From: Vibrio kanaloae
GTDB lineage: Bacteria > Pseudomonadota > Gammaproteobacteria > Enterobacterales > Vibrionaceae
Length of the DNA: 64,000 nt
NCBI RefSeq assembly: GCF_024347535.1
Contig: NZ_AP025497.1
Location: forward strand, 1,922,001-1,986,000
Reading direction: 5' to 3'
In this document: piece by piece, positions 1-8,812 of the stretch
How the letters are laid out: each line of letters opens with the position of its first letter
How positions within the stretch are numbered: the first letter of the stretch is position 1
Position numbers and translations under genes: made by a program
Notes under the pieces: model-generated
Database searches by the model: none
The model's input: only the letters and a program-made list of their open reading frames with translations
Told to the model about the DNA's origin: nothing

Positions 1-695
1 TGTTTACTCTGTTTGGTGCTTCTCCAGAAAGCGCGCTGAAATACGAAACCGAAACCAACCAAATCGAGATTTACCCAATTGCTGGTACTCGTCGCCGTGG
101 TAAGCGCCCGAATGGTCAAATCGATTTCGACCTAGACAGCCGTATCGAGCTTGAATTGCGCACCGACAAGAAAGAAAACGCCGAGCACATGATGCTAGTC
201 GACCTAGCACGTAACGATGTAGCTCGTATTGCTGAAGCAGGCACTCGCCACGTAGCAGACTTGCTGAAAGTAGATCGCTACAGCCATGTAATGCACTTGG
301 TTTCTCGTGTTGTTGGTCAGCTCCGTGAAGACTTAGATGCTCTGCACGCTTACCAAGCTTGTATGAACATGGGCACGCTAACGGGCGCACCAAAAATCCG
401 CGCAATGCAGCTTATTCGTGACGTAGAAAAAACGCGTCGTGGTAGCTACGGTGGTGCAGTCGGTTATCTAACCGGTGAAGGGACTCTAGATACTTGTATC
501 GTAATTCGTTCTGCTTACGTTGAAGATGGCGTTGCACAAGTACAAGCTGGCGCTGGTGTGGTATTCGACTCTGACCCACAAGCAGAAGCCGATGAAACTC
601 GCGGCAAGGCACAAGCGGTTATCTCTGCGATTCAAGCTGCACATACTAAAAGCGCAGCAGCAAATCAGCAAACATCAAACAAGAAGGAGTCGTAA
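1..695 (+). CDS. trpE: Anthranilate synthase component I, C-terminal part (partial)
   Basis: This is the 3' end of trpE, read in frame from base 3; the start lies outside the window. TrpE joins chorismate and ammonia to make anthranilate, the first committed step of tryptophan synthesis, with TrpG supplying ammonia from glutamine. The visible 230 residues hold chorismate-binding family signatures: an IAGTRRRG stretch, then [10 protein letters not shown], a VSRVVGQL segment, a GTLTGAPK motif and a GGAVGYL segment near the end. All are in the expected order for the catalytic half. A Shine-Dalgarno AAGGAG lies inside the last codons and serves trpG, whose ATG is 2 bases after the TAA. The feedback site near the N terminus and any leader peptide or attenuator are not visible. 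Confidence 0.97.
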   Translation, partial: FTLFGASPESALKYETETNQIEIYPIAGTRRRGKRPNGQIDFDLDSRIELELRTDKKENAEHMMLVDLARNDVARIAEAGTRHVADLLKVDRYSHVMHLVSRVVGQLREDLDALHAYQACMNMGTLTGAPKIRAMQLIRDVEKTRRGSYGGAVGYLTGEGTLDTCIVIRSAYVEDGVAQVQAGAGVVFDSDPQAEADETRGKAQAVISAIQAAHTKSAAANQQTSNKKES

Positions 696-697
696 TC

Positions 698-1342
698 ATG
701 GCTGATATTGTATTCATCGATAACTTCGACTCGTTCACTTACAACCTTGTAGACCAGTTTCGTTCATTAGGTCACAGCGTAAAAATTTACCGTAACAACA
801 TTCCGGCAAAGGTTGTTGAAGCAGCGATCGACGAACTAGACAACCCTGTTGCACTGCTTTCGCCAGGCCCTGGCGCTCCAGCAGATGCGGGCTGTATGCC
901 AGAGCTGATTCAGCTTCTAAAAGGTAAAGTGCCAATGATTGGTATTTGCTTAGGCCACCAAGCAATTGTTGAAGCCTATGGCGGCACCGTTGCAGGCGCT
1001 GGTGAAATCATTCATGGTAAGGTGTCGATGATGGAACACCAAAACCATGCGACTTACCAAAGCTTACCTTCGCCATTGGCTATCGCTCGCTACCACTCTC
1101 TGGTGGCAACGCATGTATCTGATAGCCTAACGGTGACAGCTGAAGTCGATGATTTGGTGATGTCTGTGGTTCAAGAACAAGACAAGGTTTGTGGGTTCCA
1201 ATTCCACCCTGAATCAATTATGACGACCTACGGTGCAACGCTTCTAGCAAACGCTATCGAATGGGCTCTTGAGAAACCTATTCATTTAGAGAAAAGCTCT
1301 CCCCTTGAGAAGACAGCGACTCTTGACCAAAAGACTAACTAG
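698..1342 (+). CDS. trpG: Anthranilate synthase component II, glutamine amidotransferase
   Basis: Class I glutamine amidotransferase that releases ammonia from glutamine for TrpE. The 214-residue protein has the expected marks: DNFDSFTYNL at residues 8-17, the oxyanion segment LSPGPG at 54-59, the nucleophile Cys84 in GICLGHQ, and the His170/Glu172 pair in FHPES. Unlike E. coli, where trpG is fused to trpD, it is a free-standing protein here, as in other Vibrio. The charged tail after about residue 195 goes beyond the amidotransferase fold. The ATG at 698 follows the trpE stop by two bases, which points to translational coupling, and trpD follows after 9 bases. Confidence 0.97.
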   Translation: MADIVFIDNFDSFTYNLVDQFRSLGHSVKIYRNNIPAKVVEAAIDELDNPVALLSPGPGAPADAGCMPELIQLLKGKVPMIGICLGHQAIVEAYGGTVAGAGEIIHGKVSMMEHQNHATYQSLPSPLAIARYHSLVATHVSDSLTVTAEVDDLVMSVVQEQDKVCGFQFHPESIMTTYGATLLANAIEWALEKPIHLEKSSPLEKTATLDQKTN

Positions 1343-1351
1343 GACGAAATC

Positions 1352-2347
1352 ATGGAACAGATTAATAAGCTTTACGAACAGCAGTCTCTTACTCAAGAAG
1401 AAAGCCAACAGTTATTTGATGTGATCATCAAGGGTGAACTTGACCCAATCTTGATGGCTTCAGCGCTGACTGCACTAAAAATCAAAGGCGAAACGCCCGA
1501 TGAGATCGCAGGCGCAGCAAAAGCACTGCTTGCGAATGCAAACCCGTTCCCACGCCCTGATTACGATTTCGCAGACATCGTAGGTACAGGTGGCGACGGT
1601 CACAACACCATTAATATTTCGACGACTTCTGCGTTTGTTGCCGCAGCGTGTGACTTAAAAGTCGCGAAGCACGGTAACCGCAGTGTATCGAGCAAATCAG
1701 GCTCTTCTGACTTACTAGACTCGTTCGGTATCAACCTAGCGATGACAGCAGAAGACACACGTACGGCTGTTGATGAACTTGGCGTAGCATTCCTATTTGC
1801 TCCGCAATATCACGGCGGTGTACGTCACGCGATGCCGGTTCGTCAAACAATGAAAACACGCACTATCTTCAATATTCTTGGCCCACTGATTAACCCAGCG
1901 CGCCCTAACATCGAATTAATGGGTGTTTACAGCAAAGAGCTAGTACGCCCTATCGCAGAAACCATGTTACAAATGGGTATGAAGCGCGCGGCGGTTGTTC
2001 ACGGTAGCGGCCTTGATGAAGTAGCGATTCACGGCGAGACCATTGTTGCTGAAATTAAAGATGGCAAGATTCACGAATACACAGTGACACCGGCTGACTT
2101 TGGTTTGAACACTCACCCTCTTGAAGCGATTAAGGGCGGCGAGCCAGAGGAGAACAAATCCATCACAACCGATATCCTGACGGGTAAAGGCACTGAAGCC
2201 CAAGTTGGCGCAGTGGCAGTCAACGTTGCTCTATTGATGCGTCTGTTTGGTCACGAAGACCTAAAAGCCAACGCACAGCAAGCGATTGACGTAATGAACT
2301 CAGGCAAAGCGTACGAGCTTGTACAAAAGCTTGCTGCGCACGCCTAA
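1352..2347 (+). CDS. trpD: Anthranilate phosphoribosyltransferase
   Basis: Second enzyme of the pathway: it transfers phosphoribose from PRPP to anthranilate. The 331 residues match the usual length of a stand-alone TrpD. The PRPP-binding loop GTGGDG is at residues 78-83, followed by NTINIST, and the KHGNRSVSS segment that contacts anthranilate and PRPP is at about 106-114. The helical N-terminal domain carries several M-x-x-A-x-L type repeats typical of the family. Only 25 bases separate its stop from the chosen trpCF start, so the genes are surely cotranscribed. Confidence 0.97.
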   Translation: MEQINKLYEQQSLTQEESQQLFDVIIKGELDPILMASALTALKIKGETPDEIAGAAKALLANANPFPRPDYDFADIVGTGGDGHNTINISTTSAFVAAACDLKVAKHGNRSVSSKSGSSDLLDSFGINLAMTAEDTRTAVDELGVAFLFAPQYHGGVRHAMPVRQTMKTRTIFNILGPLINPARPNIELMGVYSKELVRPIAETMLQMGMKRAAVVHGSGLDEVAIHGETIVAEIKDGKIHEYTVTPADFGLNTHPLEAIKGGEPEENKSITTDILTGKGTEAQVGAVAVNVALLMRLFGHEDLKANAQQAIDVMNSGKAYELVQKLAAHA

Positions 2348-2372
2348 CGAACGACGAATCGAGACAAAGAAC

Positions 2373-3824
2373 ATGACACAGACTACCGATAAACTGTCGA
2401 CCCACGTTTCAGTCAAAGAAGCTGAAATGGCGGAAGTATTAGCAAAAATCGTTCGTGATAAATACCAATGGGTTGAAGCACGTAAGCAGACTCAACCATT
2501 AGATGAGTTTAAAGCATCACTAACTGCAACAGACCGCAGCTTTTATGATGCTCTGAGCGGCAAGCAAACTGTTTTCATCACTGAATGTAAAAAGGCATCT
2601 CCGTCAAAAGGTTTAATCCGTGACGAGTTTGACCTGGACTACATTGCGTCGGTTTACAACAACCACGCAAACGCGATTTCAGTGCTGACAGACGAGAAGT
2701 ACTTCCAAGGTGACTTTGAGTTTTTACCTAAGGTTCGCAGCATTGCTAAGCAGCCTATCCTGTGTAAAGACTTCATGGTTGATACCTACCAAGTTTACTT
2801 AGCTCGTCATTACTCCGCTGATGCTATCTTGTTGATGCTATCGGTACTGGATGACGAGGAGTACAAAGCGCTGGCAGAAGTCGCTCACTCACTCAACATG
2901 GGTGTGCTAACCGAAGTCAGCAACGAAGAAGAACTTCACCGCGCAGTCGCTCTAAACGCAAAAGTGATCGGTATTAACAACCGTAACTTACGTGACCTTT
3001 CGACTGATTTGAACCGTACTAAAGAGTTGGCGCCGCTGATTCGCGAACTGGCTCCAAACGCAGTCGTGATTTCAGAGTCTGGCATCTACACACATCAACA
3101 AGTGCGTGACCTTTCAACGTTTGCAGATGGCTTCCTAATCGGTAGCTCTCTAATGGCTGAGAAGAACCTTGAGCTTGCGGTGCGTAAAGTAACGCTGGGT
3201 GAAAACAAGGTGTGTGGTTTAACTCACTCTGTTGATGCAGCGAAAGCGTATCAAGCTGGTGCGGTATTCGGTGGCCTGATTTTCGTTGAAGCATCTAAGC
3301 GTTATGTGGATATCGAAGCAGCTCGTTTGACTATGAGCGGCGCACCTTTGAACTACGTAGGTGTGTTCCAAAACCATAGCGTTACTGACGTTGCGAAAAC
3401 GGTTTCTGAGCTAGGCCTGTTCGCTGTGCAATTGCACGGTGATGAGTCTCAAGCATATGTCGATGAGCTAAAACAATCACTGCCTGAAAGCGTTGAGATT
3501 TGGAAAGCTTATGGTGTTGCTTCTGGTGCTGATTCCGGTGCTAAAAGCTCGCTACCAGAATTACTGGAAAGCAACGTGACTCGCCACCTGCTAGATACTA
3601 AAGTGGGTTCTCAAACAGGCGGCACAGGCCAAGTGTTCGATTGGAACCTAATCAACAACCAAAGCGCAATCATGTTGGCGGGTGGCCTAAATCCTGAAAA
3701 TGCTAACCAAGCGGCTAAGTTGGGCTGCTTGGGGCTAGACCTAAACTCTGGCGTTGAATCCGCTCCAGGTAAAAAAGACGCAGAAAAACTGCAACGCGCT
3801 TTTGCAGCGATTCGTAATTACTAG
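2373..3824 (+). CDS. trpCF: Bifunctional indole-3-glycerol phosphate synthase / phosphoribosylanthranilate isomerase
   Basis: A fusion of two TIM-barrel enzymes acting on consecutive intermediates. The N-terminal half (about residues 20-270) is indole-glycerol-phosphate synthase, with the catalytic Glu/Lys of ECKKASPSKG at 71-80, LCKDF, and the ISESGI phosphate-binding segment. The C-terminal half (from about 278) is PRA isomerase, with the catalytic Cys in VCGL and the Asp in QLHGDES. Fusion is normal in enteric bacteria and Vibrio. The frame opens at 2319, inside trpD, but the ATG at 2373 gives 483 residues and sits sensibly after the trpD stop. A still later ATG (MAEVLAKIV) would align with the E. 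coli N terminus, so the exact start is uncertain. Confidence 0.95.
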   Translation: MTQTTDKLSTHVSVKEAEMAEVLAKIVRDKYQWVEARKQTQPLDEFKASLTATDRSFYDALSGKQTVFITECKKASPSKGLIRDEFDLDYIASVYNNHANAISVLTDEKYFQGDFEFLPKVRSIAKQPILCKDFMVDTYQVYLARHYSADAILLMLSVLDDEEYKALAEVAHSLNMGVLTEVSNEEELHRAVALNAKVIGINNRNLRDLSTDLNRTKELAPLIRELAPNAVVISESGIYTHQQVRDLSTFADGFLIGSSLMAEKNLELAVRKVTLGENKVCGLTHSVDAAKAYQAGAVFGGLIFVEASKRYVDIEAARLTMSGAPLNYVGVFQNHSVTDVAKTVSELGLFAVQLHGDESQAYVDELKQSLPESVEIWKAYGVASGADSGAKSSLPELLESNVTRHLLDTKVGSQTGGTGQVFDWNLINNQSAIMLAGGLNPENANQAAKLGCLGLDLNSGVESAPGKKDAEKLQRAFAAIRNY

Positions 3825-3874
3825 TCCAAGCTCGGCGTTAGAAATTAGAAAGCAGAAACTAAAAACATATTTGT

Positions 3875-3897
3875 GAGCTTTGCCTTCTGCGAAGCTC
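3875..3897 (+). other. Intercistronic hairpin between trpCF and trpB
   Basis: The trpCF-trpB gap is 131 bases, while all other trp gaps here are under 30. Within it GAGCTTTGC and GCGAAGCTC form a 9-base-pair stem (one G-T pair) around a 5-base loop. No T-run follows, so it is not a canonical terminator. It could stabilise the 3' end of the upstream message or mark a processing site. A separate trpB RBS (AAGGAATAA) lies downstream. The role is inference. Confidence 0.45.
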
Positions 3898-3955
3898 AAG
3901 CAAGATTAAATGACTTGGTGTGAATACACATCAATAGAATTGAAGGAATAACACA

Positions 3956-5146
3956 ATGGCTAAACTCGATGCCTACTTTGGTGAATACGGTGGTCAATAC
4001 GTACCGCAGATCCTAGTGCCAGCACTAGACCAACTTGAACAAGCATTTATCGATGCACAAGCCGATCCTGAGTTCCGCAGCGAATTCATGACGCTTCTTC
4101 AAGAGTACGCTGGTCGTCCAACGGCGCTAACGCTAGCACGCAACTTAACAAAAGGTACAAAGACCAAACTGTACCTAAAGCGTGAAGATCTACTTCACGG
4201 CGGCGCTCACAAGACAAACCAAGTACTTGGTCAAGCATTGCTAGCAAAACGTATGGGTAAAAACGAAATCATCGCTGAAACTGGCGCAGGCCAACACGGT
4301 GTGGCAACGGCTCTAGCATGTGCTCTATTAGGTCTTAAGTGTCGTGTATACATGGGTGCAAAAGACGTTGAACGTCAAAGCCCGAACGTGTTCCGTATGA
4401 AGCTAATGGGCGCAGAAGTTATCCCTGTTCATTCTGGCTCTTCAACGCTAAAAGATGCATGTAACGAAGCGCTACGTGACTGGTCTGCAACTTATGAAGA
4501 CGCGCACTACCTATTGGGTACTGCGGCTGGCCCTCACCCATTCCCAACGATTGTTCGTGATTTCCAACGCATGATCGGTGAAGAAACGAAGCACCAAATC
4601 TTAGCTCGTGAAGGTCGCCTTCCAGATGCGGTTATCGCTTGTGTCGGCGGTGGTTCAAACGCTATCGGTATGTTCGCTGACTTTATTGAAGAAGAGTCTG
4701 TACGCCTGATCGGTGTAGAGCCTGCTGGTAAAGGTATTGATACCGACCAACACGGCGCGCCACTTAAGCACGGCAAAACGGGTATCTTCTTCGGTATGAA
4801 AGCACCACTGATGCAAGATGATAATGGCCAAGTAGAAGAGTCTTACTCTGTTTCTGCTGGTCTAGATTTCCCATCAGTTGGTCCTCAACACGCACACCTA
4901 AATGCTATTGGCCGTGCTGAATACGACAACGTGACCGATGACGAAGCGCTAGAAGCTTTCCAAGCTATCGCGCGTAACGAAGGTATCATCGCAGCGCTAG
5001 AGTCATCTCATGCTTTGGCTCATGCCATCAAAATGGCTCACGACGATCCAGAGAAAGAACAACTATTGGTCGTTAACTTATCTGGCCGTGGTGACAAAGA
5101 TATTTTCTCTGTACACGACATTCTTAAAGAGAAAGGAGCATTATAA
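3956..5146 (+). CDS. trpB: Tryptophan synthase beta subunit
   Basis: PLP enzyme that condenses indole with serine to form tryptophan, in an alpha2-beta2 complex with TrpA. The 396 residues match the family. The PLP lysine is Lys86 in HGGAHKTNQ, the catalytic Glu108 lies in AETGAGQHG, and the phosphate loop GGGSNAIG is at 231-238. The start is well placed behind AAGGAATAACACA. Its stop overlaps the trpA start (TAATG), which couples the two partners at equal levels. Confidence 0.98.
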   Translation: MAKLDAYFGEYGGQYVPQILVPALDQLEQAFIDAQADPEFRSEFMTLLQEYAGRPTALTLARNLTKGTKTKLYLKREDLLHGGAHKTNQVLGQALLAKRMGKNEIIAETGAGQHGVATALACALLGLKCRVYMGAKDVERQSPNVFRMKLMGAEVIPVHSGSSTLKDACNEALRDWSATYEDAHYLLGTAAGPHPFPTIVRDFQRMIGEETKHQILAREGRLPDAVIACVGGGSNAIGMFADFIEEESVRLIGVEPAGKGIDTDQHGAPLKHGKTGIFFGMKAPLMQDDNGQVEESYSVSAGLDFPSVGPQHAHLNAIGRAEYDNVTDDEALEAFQAIARNEGIIAALESSHALAHAIKMAHDDPEKEQLLVVNLSGRGDKDIFSVHDILKEKGAL

Positions 5147-5952
5147 TGGATCGCTATCAATCACTCTTCACTCGCTTAGCTGAAAAGAATCAGGGCGCAT
5201 TTGTACCATTCGTAACGGTTGGTGATCCTAACCCAGAGCAATCTCTTAAGATCATGGAAACTTTGGTTGAAGCGGGTGCAGATGCACTTGAGCTTGGTAT
5301 TCCATTCTCTGATCCGCTTGCAGATGGCCCAACAATCCAAGGCGCAAACATCCGTGCATTAGATTCAAAAGTCACGCCAGATGTGTGTTTTGACCTTATT
5401 GCGCAAATCCGCGCTAACTACCCAGAGCTGCCAATCGGCCTACTGATGTACGCAAACTTGGTTTACGCACGTGGTATCGAGAACTTCTACGAGCGTTGTG
5501 CAAAAGCAGGTATCGATTCAGTACTGATTGCTGATGTACCAACCAACGAAAGTGGCGAGTTTGTTGCTGCAGCTAAGAAATTTGACGTTCACCCAATCTT
5601 TATTGCTCCACCAACAGCAAGTGATGAGACGCTTCAGTCGGTTTCTGAGCTAGGTGGTGGTTACACTTACCTACTTTCTCGTGCTGGCGTAACGGGGGCA
5701 GAAACCAAGGCAAACATGCCAGTAAGCGCACTGCTTGATCGTTTGAACAAATTTGACGCTCCACCAGCACTACTTGGTTTCGGTATTTCTGCTCCCGAGC
5801 AAGTAAAAGAAGCCATCGAAGCTGGTGCTGCCGGTGCTATCTCTGGCTCAGCGGTTGTGAAAATCATTGAAAACAACGTTGAACAACCAGAAGCAATGCT
5901 TAAAGCACTTGCTGAGTTTGTAACGCCAATGAAAGCGGCTACGCAGAAATAA
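5146..5952 (+). CDS. trpA: Tryptophan synthase alpha subunit
   Basis: TIM-barrel lyase that splits indole-3-glycerol phosphate into indole and glyceraldehyde-3-phosphate and channels indole to TrpB. The 268 residues are normal. The catalytic Glu49 sits in [11 protein letters not shown] and Asp60 in LADGPTIQ, and the phosphate-binding GFGIS and ISGSAVV segments are in the C-terminal third. The ATG overlaps the trpB stop by one base. It is the last gene of the operon, with a strong terminator about 70 bases downstream. Confidence 0.98.
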   Translation: MDRYQSLFTRLAEKNQGAFVPFVTVGDPNPEQSLKIMETLVEAGADALELGIPFSDPLADGPTIQGANIRALDSKVTPDVCFDLIAQIRANYPELPIGLLMYANLVYARGIENFYERCAKAGIDSVLIADVPTNESGEFVAAAKKFDVHPIFIAPPTASDETLQSVSELGGGYTYLLSRAGVTGAETKANMPVSALLDRLNKFDAPPALLGFGISAPEQVKEAIEAGAAGAISGSAVVKIIENNVEQPEAMLKALAEFVTPMKAATQK

Positions 5953-6013
5953 TCTACGGTCATTAAATAGACGCTCGTAAGCAATGGGCAGTAAATAGAA
6001 CCAACGATTCAAA

Positions 6014-6048
6014 TAAAAAAAGGCTCCACAGTTGTGGAGCCTTTTTTT
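6014..6048. terminator. Bidirectional terminator between trpA and the slipin gene
   Basis: A 9-bp perfect stem AGGCTCCAC/GTGGAGCCT with a 4-base loop, flanked by A-runs on the left and T-runs on the right. It can end the trp transcript from the left and the convergent slipin transcript from the right. Confidence 0.9.
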
Positions 6049-6069
6049 ATTGCTTTTCATTTGAGCCAA

Positions 6070-6867
6070 TCACTCATCGGCTTTCATCGCTTTCTTAATC
6101 GCAGCCTCATTTATCGTCGCTTTGATCGGGTCGGTTATCTTTTCCACTAAATCGATGGGCATTGGGAAGATAATGGTGGAGGTCCTTTCGTTAGCCACCT
6201 CGGTTAGCGTTTGCATATATCGCAATTGAATAGCATTAGGCGCCTTATTCAAGACTTCTGCAGCCTCTGTAAGCTTAGCCGATGCTTCGAGCTCACCAGT
6301 CGCATGTATCACCTTAGCTCTACGGGTGCGCTCAGCTTCCGCTTGTTTCGCTAGAGCTCGCACCATACTCTCATCAAGATCAACATGTTTAATCTCAACA
6401 TTGGCTATCTTAATTCCCCAATTATCCGTGTGTTGATCCAGTATCAATTGTAAGTCTCTGTTGAGTTCTTCTCGCTCAGACAACAGTTCATCCAACTCAT
6501 GCTGCCCCAATACTGAACGTAACGTCGTTTGTGACAACTGACTGGTCGCTTCGAGGTAGTTCTCCACATTATTGATCGCCATCTTTGGATCCAACACTCT
6601 GAAGTAGACTACCGCATTGACCTTAACCGACACATTGTCACGAGTGATCAAGTCTTGTGTCGGTACGTCCAATACGATTGTTCGTAAATCCACTCGCACG
6701 ATCTGTTGAATAAAGGGGATGATGATAATCAACCCCGGCCCTTTCACACCATAAAAGCGCCCAAGGAAGAACACCACTGCGCGCTCGTACTCACGTAAAA
6801 CTCTGAACATGCTGGCTATCAACAAGATAACGAGCACGATGACAATACCTATAATGTGTATAAACAT
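6070..6867 (-). CDS. Slipin / stomatin-like SPFH-domain membrane protein
   Basis: An inner-membrane anchored SPFH (band 7) protein of the prokaryotic slipin type. Residues 1-20 form one membrane segment. The stomatin signature then follows ([25 protein letters not shown], and [19 protein letters not shown]), with an Ala/Glu-rich coiled stretch at about 175-215. The 265 residues are usual. A GGGGGCGG-like RBS precedes the ATG. It is cotranscribed with the NfeD-like protease immediately upstream, the standard partnership in which the protease can process the slipin near its C terminus. The physiological role, membrane microdomain organisation or stress, is not proven by sequence. Confidence 0.93.
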   Translation of the reverse strand: MFIHIIGIVIVLVILLIASMFRVLREYERAVVFFLGRFYGVKGPGLIIIIPFIQQIVRVDLRTIVLDVPTQDLITRDNVSVKVNAVVYFRVLDPKMAINNVENYLEATSQLSQTTLRSVLGQHELDELLSEREELNRDLQLILDQHTDNWGIKIANVEIKHVDLDESMVRALAKQAEAERTRRAKVIHATGELEASAKLTEAAEVLNKAPNAIQLRYMQTLTEVANERTSTIIFPMPIDLVEKITDPIKATINEAAIKKAMKADE

Positions 6868-6936
6868 AACCGCCCCCTAATGGTAACGATGGTTAAGCAA
6901 TTAATAATTCGATAAAGTTTGCCATGCATGGCGCGC

Positions 6937-8343
6937 CTAACTAGGTTTCGATGAACTCTCATCGGGCAGCGCCTCAACATCCAAAGAAAGCCCTGTTAGC
7001 TTGGTGACTCTGATACTCTGCCCCGCTTTCAGTTCATCGGCACATTTGGCTTGCCAGATCTCACCTTCAACCAGCACTCGACCCACACCCGGAAAACCGC
7101 TGACCACCTTACCTGTCTCGCCAACCACAGCTTCCATCCCCGTGGTCACTGGTCTGTTTCTCACTCGGACTAGCATTGATATTGTTACGACAATAAACGC
7201 CACAGAGAACAAACTGATTCCAATAATTAGCGGCAAGGCGATTTGGTAACCCGGTACCTCTGTGTCCATCAGCATGATTGAGCCCAATGTAAATGCAGCG
7301 ACGCCACCCAAACCGAAAATACCAAAACTCGGGCTAAACGCTTCTGCGATCATTAGCGCAATACCCAACAAGATCAAAGCAAGGCCAGCATAACTTACAG
7401 GCAGCATTTGTAAGGAATACATGGCGAGCAACAAACAAATACCACCAAGCACACCCGGTAAACCACCGCCAGGGTTATAGAACTCAAGCAACAAACCGTA
7501 GATACCGATAAGCATGAGAATATAAGCCACGTTCGGGTTGGTGATAACCGAGAGCAAACTAAAGCGCCAGTCTTGTTCTCGCTCAACAAAAGCCACCTCG
7601 TTGAGCAGAATTTCCTGGCTGACACCGTTGATTGTGATGGTGCGCCCATTGCTCATCTCGACCAGTTGCTGAATATCGCTGGCAATGAAATCAATCACGT
7701 TAAGTTCGAGTGCATTCTCTGAATCCAAACTCGCTGCTTCTCGCACCGCCTTTTCTGCCCACTCTTCATTACGATTGTGCAATTTAGCTAGGCTAACAAT
7801 GTAAGCCGAAGCATCATTGATCACCTTTTTCTCCATCGCAGTGGTGGCTTTTACTTGCTCGGAACTCTCTTCTTTGGGTGAACCTTGCTCATTGGCTGTG
7901 GCGTTGTCGTCTTTATTCGCGTCTTCTTGTGGGGATAACGGATTAGAAGGGCTTTTACCTCCACCAAGAGACACTGGAGTTGCTGCCCCCAAATTAGTTC
8001 CTGGGGCCATAGAAGCGATGTGACTGGCGAGAAGAATATAGGTCCCTGCACTTGCTGCGCGTGAACCTGCTGGTCCAACCCAAGTTGCTATCGGAATCGG
8101 TGACGTGGTGATGGATCGAATAATGTCGCGCATCGACGTGTCTAACCCGCCGGGCGTGTTCATTTTCAATATGATGAGCTTAGCTTGCTCATCGTGAGCT
8201 TGTTCTATTTCTCTCGTAAGGTAATCACTGGTCGCCGGACCTATACCTCCATTCACCTCTATAACCCAGACATCATCTGCCAGAACATTCGCAGAGCTAA
8301 ACAACAGAAGAAACGCAAACAAGTACTTTAATATAAAAGTCAT
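6937..8343 (-). CDS. NfeD-family membrane-bound ClpP-class serine protease
   Basis: Long-form NfeD protein of 468 residues. A signal or anchor segment (about 1-22) precedes a ClpP-like protease domain with MNTPGGLDTS at 61-70 and the likely nucleophile Ser98 in AASAGTYI. The candidate general base is Lys173 in the EKKVINDASAY segment. About 40 acidic, low-complexity residues (130-170) separate the two and look like a flexible insert. The middle holds four to six membrane helices (about 268-400), and the C-terminal OB-fold NfeD domain (about 400-460) starts around TGMEAVVGETGKV. The ATG has a GAGGGG-type RBS. It is the first gene of a two-gene operon with the slipin. Confidence 0.93.
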   Translation of the reverse strand: MTFILKYLFAFLLLFSSANVLADDVWVIEVNGGIGPATSDYLTREIEQAHDEQAKLIILKMNTPGGLDTSMRDIIRSITTSPIPIATWVGPAGSRAASAGTYILLASHIASMAPGTNLGAATPVSLGGGKSPSNPLSPQEDANKDDNATANEQGSPKEESSEQVKATTAMEKKVINDASAYIVSLAKLHNRNEEWAEKAVREAASLDSENALELNVIDFIASDIQQLVEMSNGRTITINGVSQEILLNEVAFVEREQDWRFSLLSVITNPNVAYILMLIGIYGLLLEFYNPGGGLPGVLGGICLLLAMYSLQMLPVSYAGLALILLGIALMIAEAFSPSFGIFGLGGVAAFTLGSIMLMDTEVPGYQIALPLIIGISLFSVAFIVVTISMLVRVRNRPVTTGMEAVVGETGKVVSGFPGVGRVLVEGEIWQAKCADELKAGQSIRVTKLTGLSLDVEALPDESSSKPS

Positions 8344-8812
8344 AGCCCCTCTCCTTACAATTGAGATGCTAAATAGACGTTTATTTAAAGCGTAGAGGTA
8401 ACATCTTGGTAATAATTCGTTATCTTAAGCATAGCTCAGGCTGGATTTCCCACAACACACTTATCAATATTTCCCCCATATCCAACGAGCAAAAAAAGTG
8501 CACAAATGAAACGTAAATGTTAACAACACATCCCTACCACTAAGCAGAGATAATTATTCACAAAATATCTGGCAATGCTAATTTTATAAATAAAGCAAAT
8601 ACTCAAGCAAAAAACCCAAAAAGCAAACGTTTGCTTGAACACAAAAAAGCGACAAATAACATTAGACCACGTGTTTTTAGAGGGCTTTCACCTCAGCTCA
8701 TATTGATAAATGTAAAAGATACGTGTAAAACTCTTAACGAAATATTTATCCAATGGCACATCGTACATTGGTGAGTAGTTCTGGGATTTTTATATTTAGT
8801 AGCACAGAGGTT
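8344..8812. other. Long AT-rich intergenic region, divergent promoters
   Basis: This 469-base gap separates the NfeD gene (minus) from the transporter gene (plus), so it must hold two divergent promoters. I see no convincing small ORF or RNA hairpin. The main recognisable element is the 16-base palindrome at 8621-8636, listed separately. A weak sigma-70 candidate, TTGAAC-16-TAACAT, starts at 8635 and would overlap the right edge of that palindrome. Confidence 0.6.
8621..8636. promoter_or_regulatory. PurR/LacI-family type operator upstream of the DAACS transporter
   Basis: AAGCAAACGTTTGCTT is a perfect 16-base palindrome. Its core GCAAACGTTTGC is the same as the centre of the classical PurR operator (ACGCAAACGTTTGCGT type), so PurR is the first guess, with other LacI/GalR members as alternatives. 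It ends 177 bases before the chosen ATG and overlaps a weak promoter candidate. Repression by PurR is inference. Confidence 0.6.

Noticed and set aside
4..405. Minus-strand ORF of 133 codons opposite trpE
   Set aside because: Composition is Cys/Arg/Leu-rich and the sense frame is an unmistakable TrpE.
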